20,728 bases of DNA from a virus, in IMG/VR virus record IMGVR_UViG_3300032073_000334, positions 1 through 20,728 of that record; one strand, 5' to 3'. Made by a program: the position numbers and the translations under genes. A model generated the notes under the pieces. That model was not told the DNA's origin. It worked only from the letters and a program-made list of their open reading frames with translations, and made no database searches. Numbering within the stretch: position 1 is the stretch's first letter; every line of letters begins with the position of its first letter. Positions 1-7,353 of the stretch are shown one piece after another.

Positions 1-359
1 TTGCTGATCCCGTAGATCCGGATATGGCAGCAACAATTGCAAACATTATCAAGAGTTCGGGATATGCTCCTGCACAATCAAAAGATGATACTGCAACTAT
101 GTCAAAACAAAAGGCAGTAGCTGCTATCGGCAACCAGATTAACATTAAGCAGATTGACAGCGACGGAAACGCCGTTGAAACTTGGACGCTTATTAACCCT
201 TGGGTTAAGGACGTTAAATTCGGTGAGCTTGATTATGAATCTGACGAAATGACTAACGTTGAGCTTGAGATTCGCTATGACTGGGCATCGCTCGTAGTCA
301 CAAATGCACCGCACGAAGGTGCACCTAGCACGGATCGTGAGCTTTGGAAGCAAGGCTAA
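1..359 (+). CDS. Tail tube protein, gp19-like (3' part only)
   Basis: This is the C-terminal part of a contractile-tail tube subunit, the protein that polymerises into the inner DNA-conducting tube. The frame is open from base 3 with no stop, and coding reads through the first in-frame ATG at 24, so the true start lies before the window. The end of the protein carries a pattern typical of T4 gp19-like tubes, INPWVKDVKFGELDY then a run rich in E and V and the RYDWASL element, which fits the last beta strands of the tube fold. It is followed directly by a terminator, so it is the last gene of its transcript, as expected for an abundant sheath/tube unit. Family assignment is by motif recognition only. 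The sheath gene would be expected just upstream. Confidence 0.85.
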   Translation, partial: ADPVDPDMAATIANIIKSSGYAPAQSKDDTATMSKQKAVAAIGNQINIKQIDSDGNAVETWTLINPWVKDVKFGELDYESDEMTNVELEIRYDWASLVVTNAPHEGAPSTDRELWKQG

Positions 360-405
360 ATAAAGCTTAACAAACTCATTAATTTTTGGTAAAATTGAAG
401 AAATT

Positions 406-444
406 CCCCGTTTATACTATTTATATGTAGACGGGGTTTTTTTT
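406..444 (+). terminator. Rho-independent terminator after the tail tube gene
   Basis: CCCCGTTTA (406-414) pairs with TAGACGGGG (428-436), nine pairs with one G-U wobble, and eight T follow at 437-444. It sits about 47 bases after the tube stop and before the ribosome binding site (AGAGG) of the next gene. It separates the highly expressed tube gene from the baseplate assembly genes. Confidence 0.88.
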
Positions 445-468
445 AATCAAAAGGAATAAGAGGTTAAT

Positions 469-1380
469 ATGAGTCAAAGAAAGAATGAAGATAGAATTGG
501 TTCTCCAAATCTAGATTCTGACGTACCTGTAACACCCGAGACAATGGGTATGCCACAGATGCCGCCAAATATGGCAAGCAATCCGCAAATGCAAGCTTCA
601 CCACTAACTTTCGTGTCCCCGACCGAATTTGTAGAGCTTCCATCAGCGGGACGTTTTTATGCACAGGGGCACCCACTTCACGGACAAGAGGTAATTGAAG
701 TCAGACATATGACGGCGAGGGAAGAGGATATTTTAACCTCCCAATCGCTATTGAAGAAGGGCGTTGCGTTGGACAGGTTCCTGCAAAGCTTGGTTGTAGA
801 TAAACGTGTTCGCACAGACGATTTGTTGGTGGGTGATAAGAATGCAGTTCTTGTTAACGCACGAGTAAATGGTTATGGTGCAGAATATGACACGGGTGTC
901 ACTTGCCCTAATTGTCAAACAAATACTAGGTTTCAGTTTGATCTGGAGGCTACGAATGTTCAGACAGGTTTAGAGTTTATTGAAGAGCTTGAAGGTATCC
1001 AGCTTGACCAAACAAATGGTCTTGTGAATATTACCTTGCCGGTCACTGGCTGGAAGTTTGAATGTAAACCAATGACTGGTCGTGACGAAAAGGCTTTAAC
1101 TAAAGCGGTTGAAGCCCGACGTAAGCGAAAGATGGCAGAGGATATGTTGTCGCAACAGATTTCTCTATTTACTGTTTCTATTTCTGGTGTAACAGATCGT
1201 ACGCAAATTCAACAAGCAATTAAGAGTTTGCCAGCACGAGATTCCCGACACCTACGCCAGACGTACCAAAAGCTAATGCCAAACCTTGACTTAACTCAAA
1301 TGTTTGAGTGTGGCGAATGTGGGCATGTCGGCGATATGGAGGTTCCGTTTACGACGGACTTTTTTTGGCCTAAGCAGTAA
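469..1380 (+). CDS. gp26-like baseplate hub / tail assembly protein
   Basis: This 303-residue protein resembles the T4 gp26 baseplate protein family, whose T4 member is needed for hub assembly. Residues 1-50 are a Pro/Met/Asn-rich flexible leader. The body follows, with the conserved-looking stretch FVELPSAGRFYA and a RHMTAREEDIL segment. Two CxxC pairs, C146/C149 and C281/C284, could form one zinc ribbon. AGAGG lies upstream of the ATG. The position just before a small ORF and the tape measure gene matches the T4 gene 26-51 block, and also matches where tail assembly chaperones sit in many phages. The coding sequence ends in a seven-T run that could shift ribosomes into the next ORF (see the separate entry). 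The family call is by motif and synteny, and the zinc role is inferred. Confidence 0.75.
   Translation: MSQRKNEDRIGSPNLDSDVPVTPETMGMPQMPPNMASNPQMQASPLTFVSPTEFVELPSAGRFYAQGHPLHGQEVIEVRHMTAREEDILTSQSLLKKGVALDRFLQSLVVDKRVRTDDLLVGDKNAVLVNARVNGYGAEYDTGVTCPNCQTNTRFQFDLEATNVQTGLEFIEELEGIQLDQTNGLVNITLPVTGWKFECKPMTGRDEKALTKAVEARRKRKMAEDMLSQQISLFTVSISGVTDRTQIQQAIKSLPARDSRHLRQTYQKLMPNLDLTQMFECGECGHVGDMEVPFTTDFFWPKQ
1360..1366 (+). other. Candidate programmed frameshift / slippage site (T7)
   Basis: Seven consecutive T are read as TTT TTT TGG near the 3' end of the gp26-like gene. A +1 ribosomal slip on the second TTT, or transcription with one T missing, joins the gp26 frame to the downstream small ORF without any stop. 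The joined product would have about 299 residues of gp26 plus 62 residues. The small ORF begins 5 bases after the gp26 stop and has no visible Shine-Dalgarno sequence, unlike nearly every other gene here. This is inference and no product has been observed. A simple -1 slip would not reach the right frame. Confidence 0.45.
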
Positions 1381-1384
1381 ATAT

Positions 1385-1555
1385 ATGGAAGCTGTCTATG
1401 AGCAGTTCTTCTTCCTAAAATATTATGGAGGATGGAGTTTCATAGAAGCATACAACCTACCAGTTGGTTTGAGATTATGGTTCATAAAAAGGCTATCAGA
1501 CCAGATGGAGAGAGAAAAGAAAGCTATGGAAGACTCTCAACGTAAGAGCCGTTAA
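1385..1555 (+). CDS. Small partner ORF of the gp26-like gene (56 aa, possibly made only as a fusion)
   Basis: The basic protein has a compact pattern of a hydrophobic/aromatic start, YYGGWSFIEAYNLPVGL, then a charged helix rich in K, R and E. Similar short 'GGWS-x-EAYNLP' proteins occur next to gp26-like genes in T4-type phages, in the place of T4 gene 51, which acts in hub assembly. The ORF lies in the +1 frame relative to gp26. Its ATG at 1385 is 5 bases after the gp26 stop, and the sequence before it (GGCCTAAGCAGTAAAT) contains no Shine-Dalgarno. Expression could be by translational coupling, or as a C-terminal extension of gp26 through the T7 run, in the style of the gpG/gpGT tail chaperones. 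The name is tentative, but the ORF looks genuine because of its conserved-looking motif and its terminator immediately downstream. Confidence 0.65.
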   Translation: MEAVYEQFFFLKYYGGWSFIEAYNLPVGLRLWFIKRLSDQMEREKKAMEDSQRKSR

Positions 1556-1572
1556 CAATAGCTATAGAAATA

Positions 1573-1615
1573 AAAAAGGGGAGTAGGTTACATTTTTACC
1601 TGTTCCTCTTTTTTT
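1573..1615 (+). terminator. Rho-independent terminator after the gp26-like/small ORF pair
   Basis: AAAAAGGGGAGTAGGT (1573-1588) pairs with ACCTGTTCCTCTTTTT (1598-1613) with three G-U wobbles and a nine-base loop. The right arm runs into a T tract ending at 1615. It cuts the gp26 pair from the next gene, which has its own strong GGAGGAG ribosome binding site. Confidence 0.85.
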
Positions 1616-1666
1616 ATACCCAAACTACTACTTATACATAGAAATTAGTTTCTCGGAGGAGTTCAG

Positions 1667-2005
1667 ATGGAACAGCAGGATAAAGAATTACAGGCAATTG
1701 AAATTGACTTAAATGTTATGAACAATGGAGAGCTTAACGAAAGTTGGCTTTCTATGTTCGGCGGCGCAATTTCAGCGATTATGTCAAGAATGTTCGGAGG
1801 AGCAGCAATCCCAGTCAAGGTGCGTGGAAACAAACAGCAGGTGGCTGACTTTGCCAGAGCTATCGGTAGAGAGAAGAAGTATGTTCGCTCTGCTGCCAAA
1901 TATGGATTAAACGATCCTAGAACTTATAAGAATAAGTTCAACTTACGTCAATCTGTCAGCAAGTTTGAGAGATCAACGGGTTTGAAATGGCCATTTAAAA
2001 ATTAG
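1667..2005 (+). CDS. Conserved phage protein of unknown function, 112 aa, upstream of the tape measure gene
   Basis: I do not know a function for this protein. It has an acidic N-terminus (about 1-25), then a Gly/Met/Phe-rich segment SWLSMFGGAISAIMSRMFGG (26-45) that could be an amphipathic or membrane-touching helix. A basic C-terminal half (about 50-112) follows, with YGLNDPRTYKNKFNL and an aromatic Lys-rich end. Proteins of this pattern are familiar as hypothetical proteins in T4-like environmental phages. The ATG at 1667 has a very strong CGGAGGAG site. The gene sits alone between a terminator and the tape measure gene, 24 bases before it, so a tail assembly or minor virion role is plausible but not shown. 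Confidence 0.75.
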   Translation: MEQQDKELQAIEIDLNVMNNGELNESWLSMFGGAISAIMSRMFGGAAIPVKVRGNKQQVADFARAIGREKKYVRSAAKYGLNDPRTYKNKFNLRQSVSKFERSTGLKWPFKN

Positions 2006-2029
2006 CATTGATGGCGAGGTAATTAATGA

Positions 2030-5000
2030 ATGTCGGACGAACAAAAGAAAACTGAAGAGATAAAGAAGCAGAACGAGCATCTTGAGAATCAACTCAAGAT
2101 GCTCAAGCAGCGTACGGCGGAAGCTGAAAAGTCTCTAAAACAGATGCAGGACGGTGCTGCCCTTGCCTTAAAGCAGAACGATGCGCAGAGTCATGCTCTT
2201 GAGACGGAGAGGGCTCTCATTACCCTTAACGAGAAAAAGATTGCAGCCGATGAAAAAGAGCTTGAAAGGTTAGAGTATAGAAAAAAGATGGGCTTGGAGT
2301 TGTCCGACTCGGAGAAGAAAAGCCTCAAGAATCTTGGCAAAAGCATTGAAGCTCGCCAACAGGAAAACAAAGAACTCGCAGATAGCAACAAACGCAAAGC
2401 AGTTGGTCACGATATAGCCAAGGGCATAGCTAGTACGATGCTTGGCATCAATAAGAACTGGAAAAGCACTTGGTGGGGGCAGCTTTCATCCGGTGGTGGA
2501 TTTAGTGAAAAGATCGCCCAACTCGGAAAGAGTTTTGGCGAAGCCATAAACCCAGCAGACATGCTCGGATCAACAATAATGAAGATCCAAATTTCCACCG
2601 CAGCCGCTGTTTTGAGTTTTGACTCATCAACTGCCAGCCTCGCCGCTGCTACTGGTCAGGGCACAAAATACAATGATATGATCATGGACATTTCAGACTC
2701 CAACAGGAGTTTTGGGGTAGGTATAGCTGAATCAGCCGAGGCTATTCAGGGTCTTAACGATACTATGTCAGATTTTGTTAACTTATCTGACGAAGTAGCC
2801 GGAGCAATGGCAGCACAAGCCGCACAATTGAGCAAGCTTGGGGTAGCAGCCACAACAACCGGTAAACTAAACAATCAATTTATGAAGGGTATGGGGATGA
2901 CAGCCGATCAAGCGATGGCTGTCAACAACGACCTAGCCCGTACAGCAATGGGGATCGGAATCGCACCAGCAAAGATGGCTGCTGATTTTGAAGCTGCGCT
3001 TCCTAAGCTTGCAGCTTGGGGTAAAGACGCTCCAAAGATCTTTAAAAAGGTTGCAGCCGCAGCCAAGGGTCTTGGTGTTGAGATGAACACACTCCTTGGT
3101 TTTGCGAGTCAATTTGACACCTTTGAGGGTTCTGCCACAGCCGTCGGAAAATTAAATAATATTCTTGGCGGAGATTTATTAAATTCGTATGATATGCTCA
3201 ACGCTTCCGAGGAACAAAGAATTAGAATGCTCTTACAGAGTGTTGACGCTTCCGGTAAAAGTTGGGAGTCTATGGGTCGCTTTGAAAGGCGAGCCGTCGC
3301 CAGTGCAGCCGGTATTACAGATATGGCTGAAGCAAATAATTTGTTCGCAGGTGGCTTATCGGCATACGACGACGCACAGAAAAAGGCACAGGCTAATGCA
3401 GTATCCCAGAAAGAACTAGAAGAAAGGACAGCCGCCGCCGTAAAAGTATCGGACAAATTTTATCAGATTTTGGAGGCAATGGCAATCGCTGTTGCGCCGA
3501 TTGTAAATGTTCTTCACAGTTTAACTAATGCAGTCTTGGCAGTTAATGATGCTACGGGCGGAATGCTGGTCCCTGTCATACTCGGAGCAATAGCCGTGTA
3601 TGCTGTTTTTTACAATTTGCAGAAAATGGGCATTGTGTTGACAAAGGGCAGCACCTTGGCAAAGCTTGCTAATGTCGCCGTAACGAAGGCATCTACTATA
3701 GCCGAAGGTGCATCCGCAACCGTAAAGGGCTTGCTTGCCGCTGCGTCATCTGCATTGGGTATCGGACTAAAAGCTCAAGCTGTAGGACAATCCTCGGTCG
3801 GAAAAACCGCTCCTATAGCTACAGCCGGTGTGTCAACATTCTTTGGCGCATTGACAACCTTTGCAGCTACCGGTGTCGGAGCCCTTGTTATTGGTGCCGT
3901 CGTATTGTTGGCTATTTCACTGGCAGTCGCAGCAGTCGCAGCCGCAGCTATGGTTTATTCAATAGTCAGTTTGGTTAAAGCTTTTATGCAGATGCCAGAA
4001 GCTATATTACCCGCTCTTGCTGGTCTTGCCGGTTTTATGACAATTTTGTATATTTTTATTGTAGCCACCGCCGCTTTAGCACCCATCGCAGCAGCGTTTG
4101 CTGTCGCCGGTGCGTTTATTGGAGCCGGACTGATGGCAATGGCACCGGGGCTTATTTACTTCTCCGCTGGCTTGGCAATTTTCGGACTTGCGATGAAGCT
4201 CTTCGGTGGAGGAACGCTGGTGATGATGCTCTTGGTTGGTCTTGCCCTTGGTAAATTCGCCAGTCTTATGTTTGCCGCAGCACCAAAAATGTTTGCCGCA
4301 GCAATTCCCATGACGGCGGCTTTAGTTCTCTTAGGTGTTGGCTTTGCCGTGTTTTCTGTGGGCATGATGATGATGATGGGTGCGATATTGCCTATGTTGT
4401 TATTACCGCTTGTCCTGATGGGTTTTGCTAATGCCCTCTTTGCCGCAGCACCGATATTGAGTGCAGCAGCTATCACTCTAGCCCCCGCCCTTGCGCTGCT
4501 CGGACCCGGCTTTGCTTCCCTCGCACTGGGACTAATACTTTTAACCTTCGCAATTCCAGCAATGTTCTTAGCCGCCCTCGCTTTACCACTATTTGCGTTC
4601 GGTCTGTTTAAAGCTGCACCAATGATGGCTGCTGCCGCTGGTTTCTTCGCCCCCGCCGCAAAGAAGATCGCATTTGCACTTGGATACTTGGGGCTTGCCC
4701 TCCTGCTGTTTGACACTGACACAATGATTGTGATGAGTGCGATGGTTGTCGCTTTGCCCTTGTTCGCTCTTGGGCTTATGCTGGGGTCAGGCTTGATGAA
4801 ACTCGCCGCCAAGGAGATGAAATCGGGTGTAATGCTGATTGCAGTCGGTCTTGGCTTGTTTGGTCTTGCCCTGAAACTTTTTGATAAGAAAACAATTGAT
4901 ATAATGACGCACTTAGTGTACGCCTTACCTGTATTTGCTCTTGGTCTTCTCGCAGGCGCAGCAATCATGAAGATTGCAGGTAAGGTGATCACCCCCGCCG

Positions 5001-6259
5001 CCCTCTGGCTGGCTCTTGGGTTGGCTGCTCTTGGGATCGCATTGATGTTTTATGATCGTAAGACCATCAAAACGATGGAAGGGTTGGTAATTGCCCTTCC
5101 CCTGTTCGCACTGGCTCTCATGGCGGCAGGCTACGTCATCGCCGCCGCATCCCTCGTGTTTACTCCCGCCGTTGGCTGGCTTGCTGTTGGTTTGTTCGGA
5201 CTCGCCGTTGCATTGATGCCGTACGGTGAAGGAACGATCTCCACGATGTGGCGGCTTGGTTATGCACTTCCTGCTCTTGCGCTCGGAATTGGATATTTCA
5301 CCGAGATTCTTGACAAGAAGAATTTTAGCCCCACAAGCTTCATTAAAAATGCCGCCGCCATTGCACTCGGCATAGGTCTTATCGGTCTGGGTGCATCTTT
5401 GATGCCAGATGCCACCGCCATCGCCACCACCGCCGCTGGTTTGGTCATCTTCGCCATCGCCGTCGCCGCAGCGGGTGCCCTTTTTACTCTGTGGAAACCT
5501 GCAATCGCTGCTTTTATTGGTGTTGCACCCCTTCTTGGTATTGCGCTGGCAGTCTTGGGCTTCGGAATGTCTATGGCTTCTGCTCCAATAAAAGAATTTG
5601 CTGAAGCTATTGCTATTATGGCTCCTTTTGCTGGTTCACTCTTTGAGCTTGCGTTGGGGCTCGCCGCAATGGGTCCAGCACTTGCAATTTTTGCATTCTC
5701 AATGATCGCCGTTGGCATCGCCGCATCAATGCCGTTCTTTTCTACTGGTATTGGAGTATTTAAAGACGCTATCTCATCTATGGCTACAAGCTTTGAAGCT
5801 ATTCCGACAGAAAAAGCACAAGCTCTTGGAGACTTCTTCTCAAGCCTTGCCAAGTTGACAGAATTAAATAACGTAGCCGAGGTTATGTGGGCAATTGCGG
5901 GTGGTATCTACGGTGTGTCTGCTGCGTTGGCATTTATGCCGGAAGAAAAAGCATTTGCATTGTCTGAAGTTGTGAATTCAGTGACAAGAGCAGCCGTAGA
6001 GGTTACCCCTGAGAAGGTAGAGAACGTTACCGGTCTGGTTGAACAGGCAGCAGCGTACGCAGATGTACAGGCTAAGTTTAAAGCACCAAGTGTTGATGCT
6101 TTTGTTCAGGCTCTCAAGCAAGTGAGCGGCGACTCCGGTTCAGGCAGCGGATCTTCTTCGGGACGAGGTAAAGACATTGTTCTAGAACTGAATGGTCGTG
6201 AAATCGGTCGTGCTATTGATGTTCATTTGGACGATAAACACAACTTACGATCTAATTAA
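2030..6259 (+). CDS. Tail tape measure protein (1409 aa)
   Basis: This is a long tail protein that would set tail length and lie inside the tube until ejection. Residues 1-135 are Lys/Glu/Gln-rich and strongly coiled-coil in character. Residues about 140-480 are mixed helical, Ala-rich tape measure-like sequence. Residues about 480-1290 are extremely hydrophobic and rich in A, L, G and M, with many segments long enough to span a membrane. The Ser/Gly-rich linker SGDSGSGSGSSSGRGKD precedes a short C-terminal unit ending at 1409. A degenerate 57-residue tandem repeat spans about 725-1126. No lysozyme or peptidase motif is evident. T4 gp29 has about 590 residues, so by the rule of about 1.5 angstrom per residue this would imply a tail near 200 nm if every residue measures length, which is inference. 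GAGG precedes the ATG at 2030. The position after the gp26-like gene and before the tube-junction gene fits. Confidence 0.85.
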   Translation: MSDEQKKTEEIKKQNEHLENQLKMLKQRTAEAEKSLKQMQDGAALALKQNDAQSHALETERALITLNEKKIAADEKELERLEYRKKMGLELSDSEKKSLKNLGKSIEARQQENKELADSNKRKAVGHDIAKGIASTMLGINKNWKSTWWGQLSSGGGFSEKIAQLGKSFGEAINPADMLGSTIMKIQISTAAAVLSFDSSTASLAAATGQGTKYNDMIMDISDSNRSFGVGIAESAEAIQGLNDTMSDFVNLSDEVAGAMAAQAAQLSKLGVAATTTGKLNNQFMKGMGMTADQAMAVNNDLARTAMGIGIAPAKMAADFEAALPKLAAWGKDAPKIFKKVAAAAKGLGVEMNTLLGFASQFDTFEGSATAVGKLNNILGGDLLNSYDMLNASEEQRIRMLLQSVDASGKSWESMGRFERRAVASAAGITDMAEANNLFAGGLSAYDDAQKKAQANAVSQKELEERTAAAVKVSDKFYQILEAMAIAVAPIVNVLHSLTNAVLAVNDATGGMLVPVILGAIAVYAVFYNLQKMGIVLTKGSTLAKLANVAVTKASTIAEGASATVKGLLAAASSALGIGLKAQAVGQSSVGKTAPIATAGVSTFFGALTTFAATGVGALVIGAVVLLAISLAVAAVAAAAMVYSIVSLVKAFMQMPEAILPALAGLAGFMTILYIFIVATAALAPIAAAFAVAGAFIGAGLMAMAPGLIYFSAGLAIFGLAMKLFGGGTLVMMLLVGLALGKFASLMFAAAPKMFAAAIPMTAALVLLGVGFAVFSVGMMMMMGAILPMLLLPLVLMGFANALFAAAPILSAAAITLAPALALLGPGFASLALGLILLTFAIPAMFLAALALPLFAFGLFKAAPMMAAAAGFFAPAAKKIAFALGYLGLALLLFDTDTMIVMSAMVVALPLFALGLMLGSGLMKLAAKEMKSGVMLIAVGLGLFGLALKLFDKKTIDIMTHLVYALPVFALGLLAGAAIMKIAGKVITPAALWLALGLAALGIALMFYDRKTIKTMEGLVIALPLFALALMAAGYVIAAASLVFTPAVGWLAVGLFGLAVALMPYGEGTISTMWRLGYALPALALGIGYFTEILDKKNFSPTSFIKNAAAIALGIGLIGLGASLMPDATAIATTAAGLVIFAIAVAAAGALFTLWKPAIAAFIGVAPLLGIALAVLGFGMSMASAPIKEFAEAIAIMAPFAGSLFELALGLAAMGPALAIFAFSMIAVGIAASMPFFSTGIGVFKDAISSMATSFEAIPTEKAQALGDFFSSLAKLTELNNVAEVMWAIAGGIYGVSAALAFMPEEKAFALSEVVNSVTRAAVEVTPEKVENVTGLVEQAAAYADVQAKFKAPSVDAFVQALKQVSGDSGSGSGSSSGRGKDIVLELNGREIGRAIDVHLDDKHNLRSN
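4202..5407 (+). repeat. Degenerate 57-residue (171 bp) tandem repeat inside the tape measure gene
   Basis: Reading the protein in blocks from F725 gives units at 725-781, 782-838, 839-893, 894-950, 951-1007, 1008-1064 and 1065-1126. Three successive units are exactly 57 residues and begin FDTDT, FDKKT and YDRKT. Each of these carries ALPxFALxLM near position 15-24 and a Gly/Leu-rich xLAxGLxxLGxAL near the end. The units starting at 725 and 1065 open with FGGGT and YGEGT. The first two blocks share the period and FAAAP elements but are less similar, block three has 55 residues, and the last has about 62. DNA identity between units is low, so this is an old duplication and not a recent one. Confidence 0.75.
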
Positions 6260-6282
6260 TAAAATAAGGGAGTGTACTATAA

Positions 6283-7014
6283 ATGATTGATACTAGCGAT
6301 GTGGGACCAAGCCATCAGGAAGGCAAGGGTCAGGTTCTTGATTTCTTTTCCGTGCACACGGGAGATCGTGTCACTTTCAGGGCTTTCTTGACAGATTTTC
6401 AGGACCAGTTTCAGTCCGAATGGAACTCGGAAGATGTGTATGGCAGGATGGATCCGATTCAAACATTTAAAGGCACAAAAAGAACGATTAGCGTAGCTTG
6501 GGATTGTGTCGCTGGGAGCAAAGAACAGGCGAAGGAGAACATGGGGAAGTGTGCAATGCTTTTTAAAATGTTGTACCCAACATACGAGGGAACTACAATG
6601 AAAGCTTCTCCAATGATGAAGTTGAAGTTTGCAAACTTAATTACAGACACAAAAGTTTCAAGTTCGTCAAACACAACGGCGGAACAAGCTGGTCTGACAG
6701 GGACTATTGATGGGTTTGCTTACTCCCCAGATCTGGAACAAGGTTTTTTTGAAGAGGGTGCCTCGGTCTTCCCACAGACCATCACACTGGAGTGTACTTT
6801 TGTAGTTATGCACACACACGACTTGGGGCACAGTACCACTGGCGGCTCTAGGTTCCCCAGTCAGTTTCCTTATGTTCAGGATCAAGCTGCGGCAGATGCC
6901 GACGCAAGGGCTGCGGAAGAAGCCGCTACCGCCAGCACAACTGCTGATCCAACTGCACCAGTGGGCACCGGACCCAACAGAGAGGCACAGGCACAAGCAG
7001 GGCTGGATAACTAA
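6283..7014 (+). CDS. Probable baseplate-tail tube junction protein (gp48/gp54-like)
   Basis: This 243-residue structural protein has a beta-rich body (about 20-195) containing FRAFLTDF, YGRMDPIQTFKGTKRTISV and AMLFKMLYPTYEG. These elements resemble T4-type proteins that cap the hub and start the tail tube (gp48/gp54), which are tube-like folds. Residues about 205-243 are a low-complexity Ala/Asp/Thr/Pro tail. It lies between the tape measure gene and a gp53-like gene, and in T4 genes 48 and 54 directly follow the tape measure gene 29. AAGGGAG lies upstream of the ATG at 6283. The stop overlaps the next start by one base (TAATG), so the two are probably translationally coupled. The virion role is well supported by context, but the exact gp48 or gp54 identity is not. 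Confidence 0.6.
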   Translation: MIDTSDVGPSHQEGKGQVLDFFSVHTGDRVTFRAFLTDFQDQFQSEWNSEDVYGRMDPIQTFKGTKRTISVAWDCVAGSKEQAKENMGKCAMLFKMLYPTYEGTTMKASPMMKLKFANLITDTKVSSSSNTTAEQAGLTGTIDGFAYSPDLEQGFFEEGASVFPQTITLECTFVVMHTHDLGHSTTGGSRFPSQFPYVQDQAAADADARAAEEAATASTTADPTAPVGTGPNREAQAQAGLDN

Positions 7015-7349
7015 TGGCAAAAAGAATTGACAGACGAACAGTGCGTAACAAAGACGAGCTATATGAAGAAACTTTCAAGGCGAGAGGCGTAAAGCATATT
7101 GATCACTACCCGACTCCCACGATGAAAGAATTAACTGTTGAGATGACCGCCCGTATTGAGCAAATTAGTCACGTATGGTCGGTCGGCGACAGATTTTATA
7201 AATTAGCTCATAAATATTATGGAGACTCCAAGATGTGGTGGGTGATCGCCAGATTCAACAGTAAGCCAACCGAGGCTCATTTGAACTTGGGAGATGTTAT
7301 TGTTATTCCTGTGCCGCTAACAGACGCATTGCGTGTTATAAGGGGCTAA
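7014..7349 (+). CDS. Baseplate wedge protein, gp53-like with LysM-like domain
   Basis: The protein has 111 residues. Residues 55-101 form a LysM-like module: GDRFYKLAHKYYGDSKMWW, then the IARFN segment and a terminal GDVIVIPVPL. This pattern is seen in T4 gp53-type wedge proteins and in tail X proteins of contractile injection systems. The N-terminal 50 residues are basic and probably dock to neighbours. It is shorter than T4 gp53 (196 residues), so only the core domain is kept. The start overlaps the previous stop by one base and no strong ribosome site is visible, which points to coupled translation. In gp53 the module acts in wedge joining and not in cell wall binding. Confidence 0.7.
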   Translation: MAKRIDRRTVRNKDELYEETFKARGVKHIDHYPTPTMKELTVEMTARIEQISHVWSVGDRFYKLAHKYYGDSKMWWVIARFNSKPTEAHLNLGDVIVIPVPLTDALRVIRG

Positions 7350-7353
7350 ACAG

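Noticed and set aside
1304-1384. Using ATG 1304 as the start of the small ORF
   Set aside because: It would overlap the end of gp26 by 77 bases without a ribosome site. The part before 1385 is better read as +1 frame of gp26.
3638-3670. TTGACA words in the tape measure gene (also near 5311 and 5853)
   Set aside because: None has a -10-like hexamer at 16-18 bases.
4156-4992. Long antisense ORF (278 aa) under the tape measure gene
   Set aside because: It is the complement of an Ala/Leu/Gly-rich gene, which suppresses stops in that frame. The product is low complexity and there is no ribosome site or motif.
5260-5853. Antisense ORF (197 aa), Ala/Ile/Pro-rich
   Set aside because: Same cause: a shadow of the tape measure codons, with no start signal.
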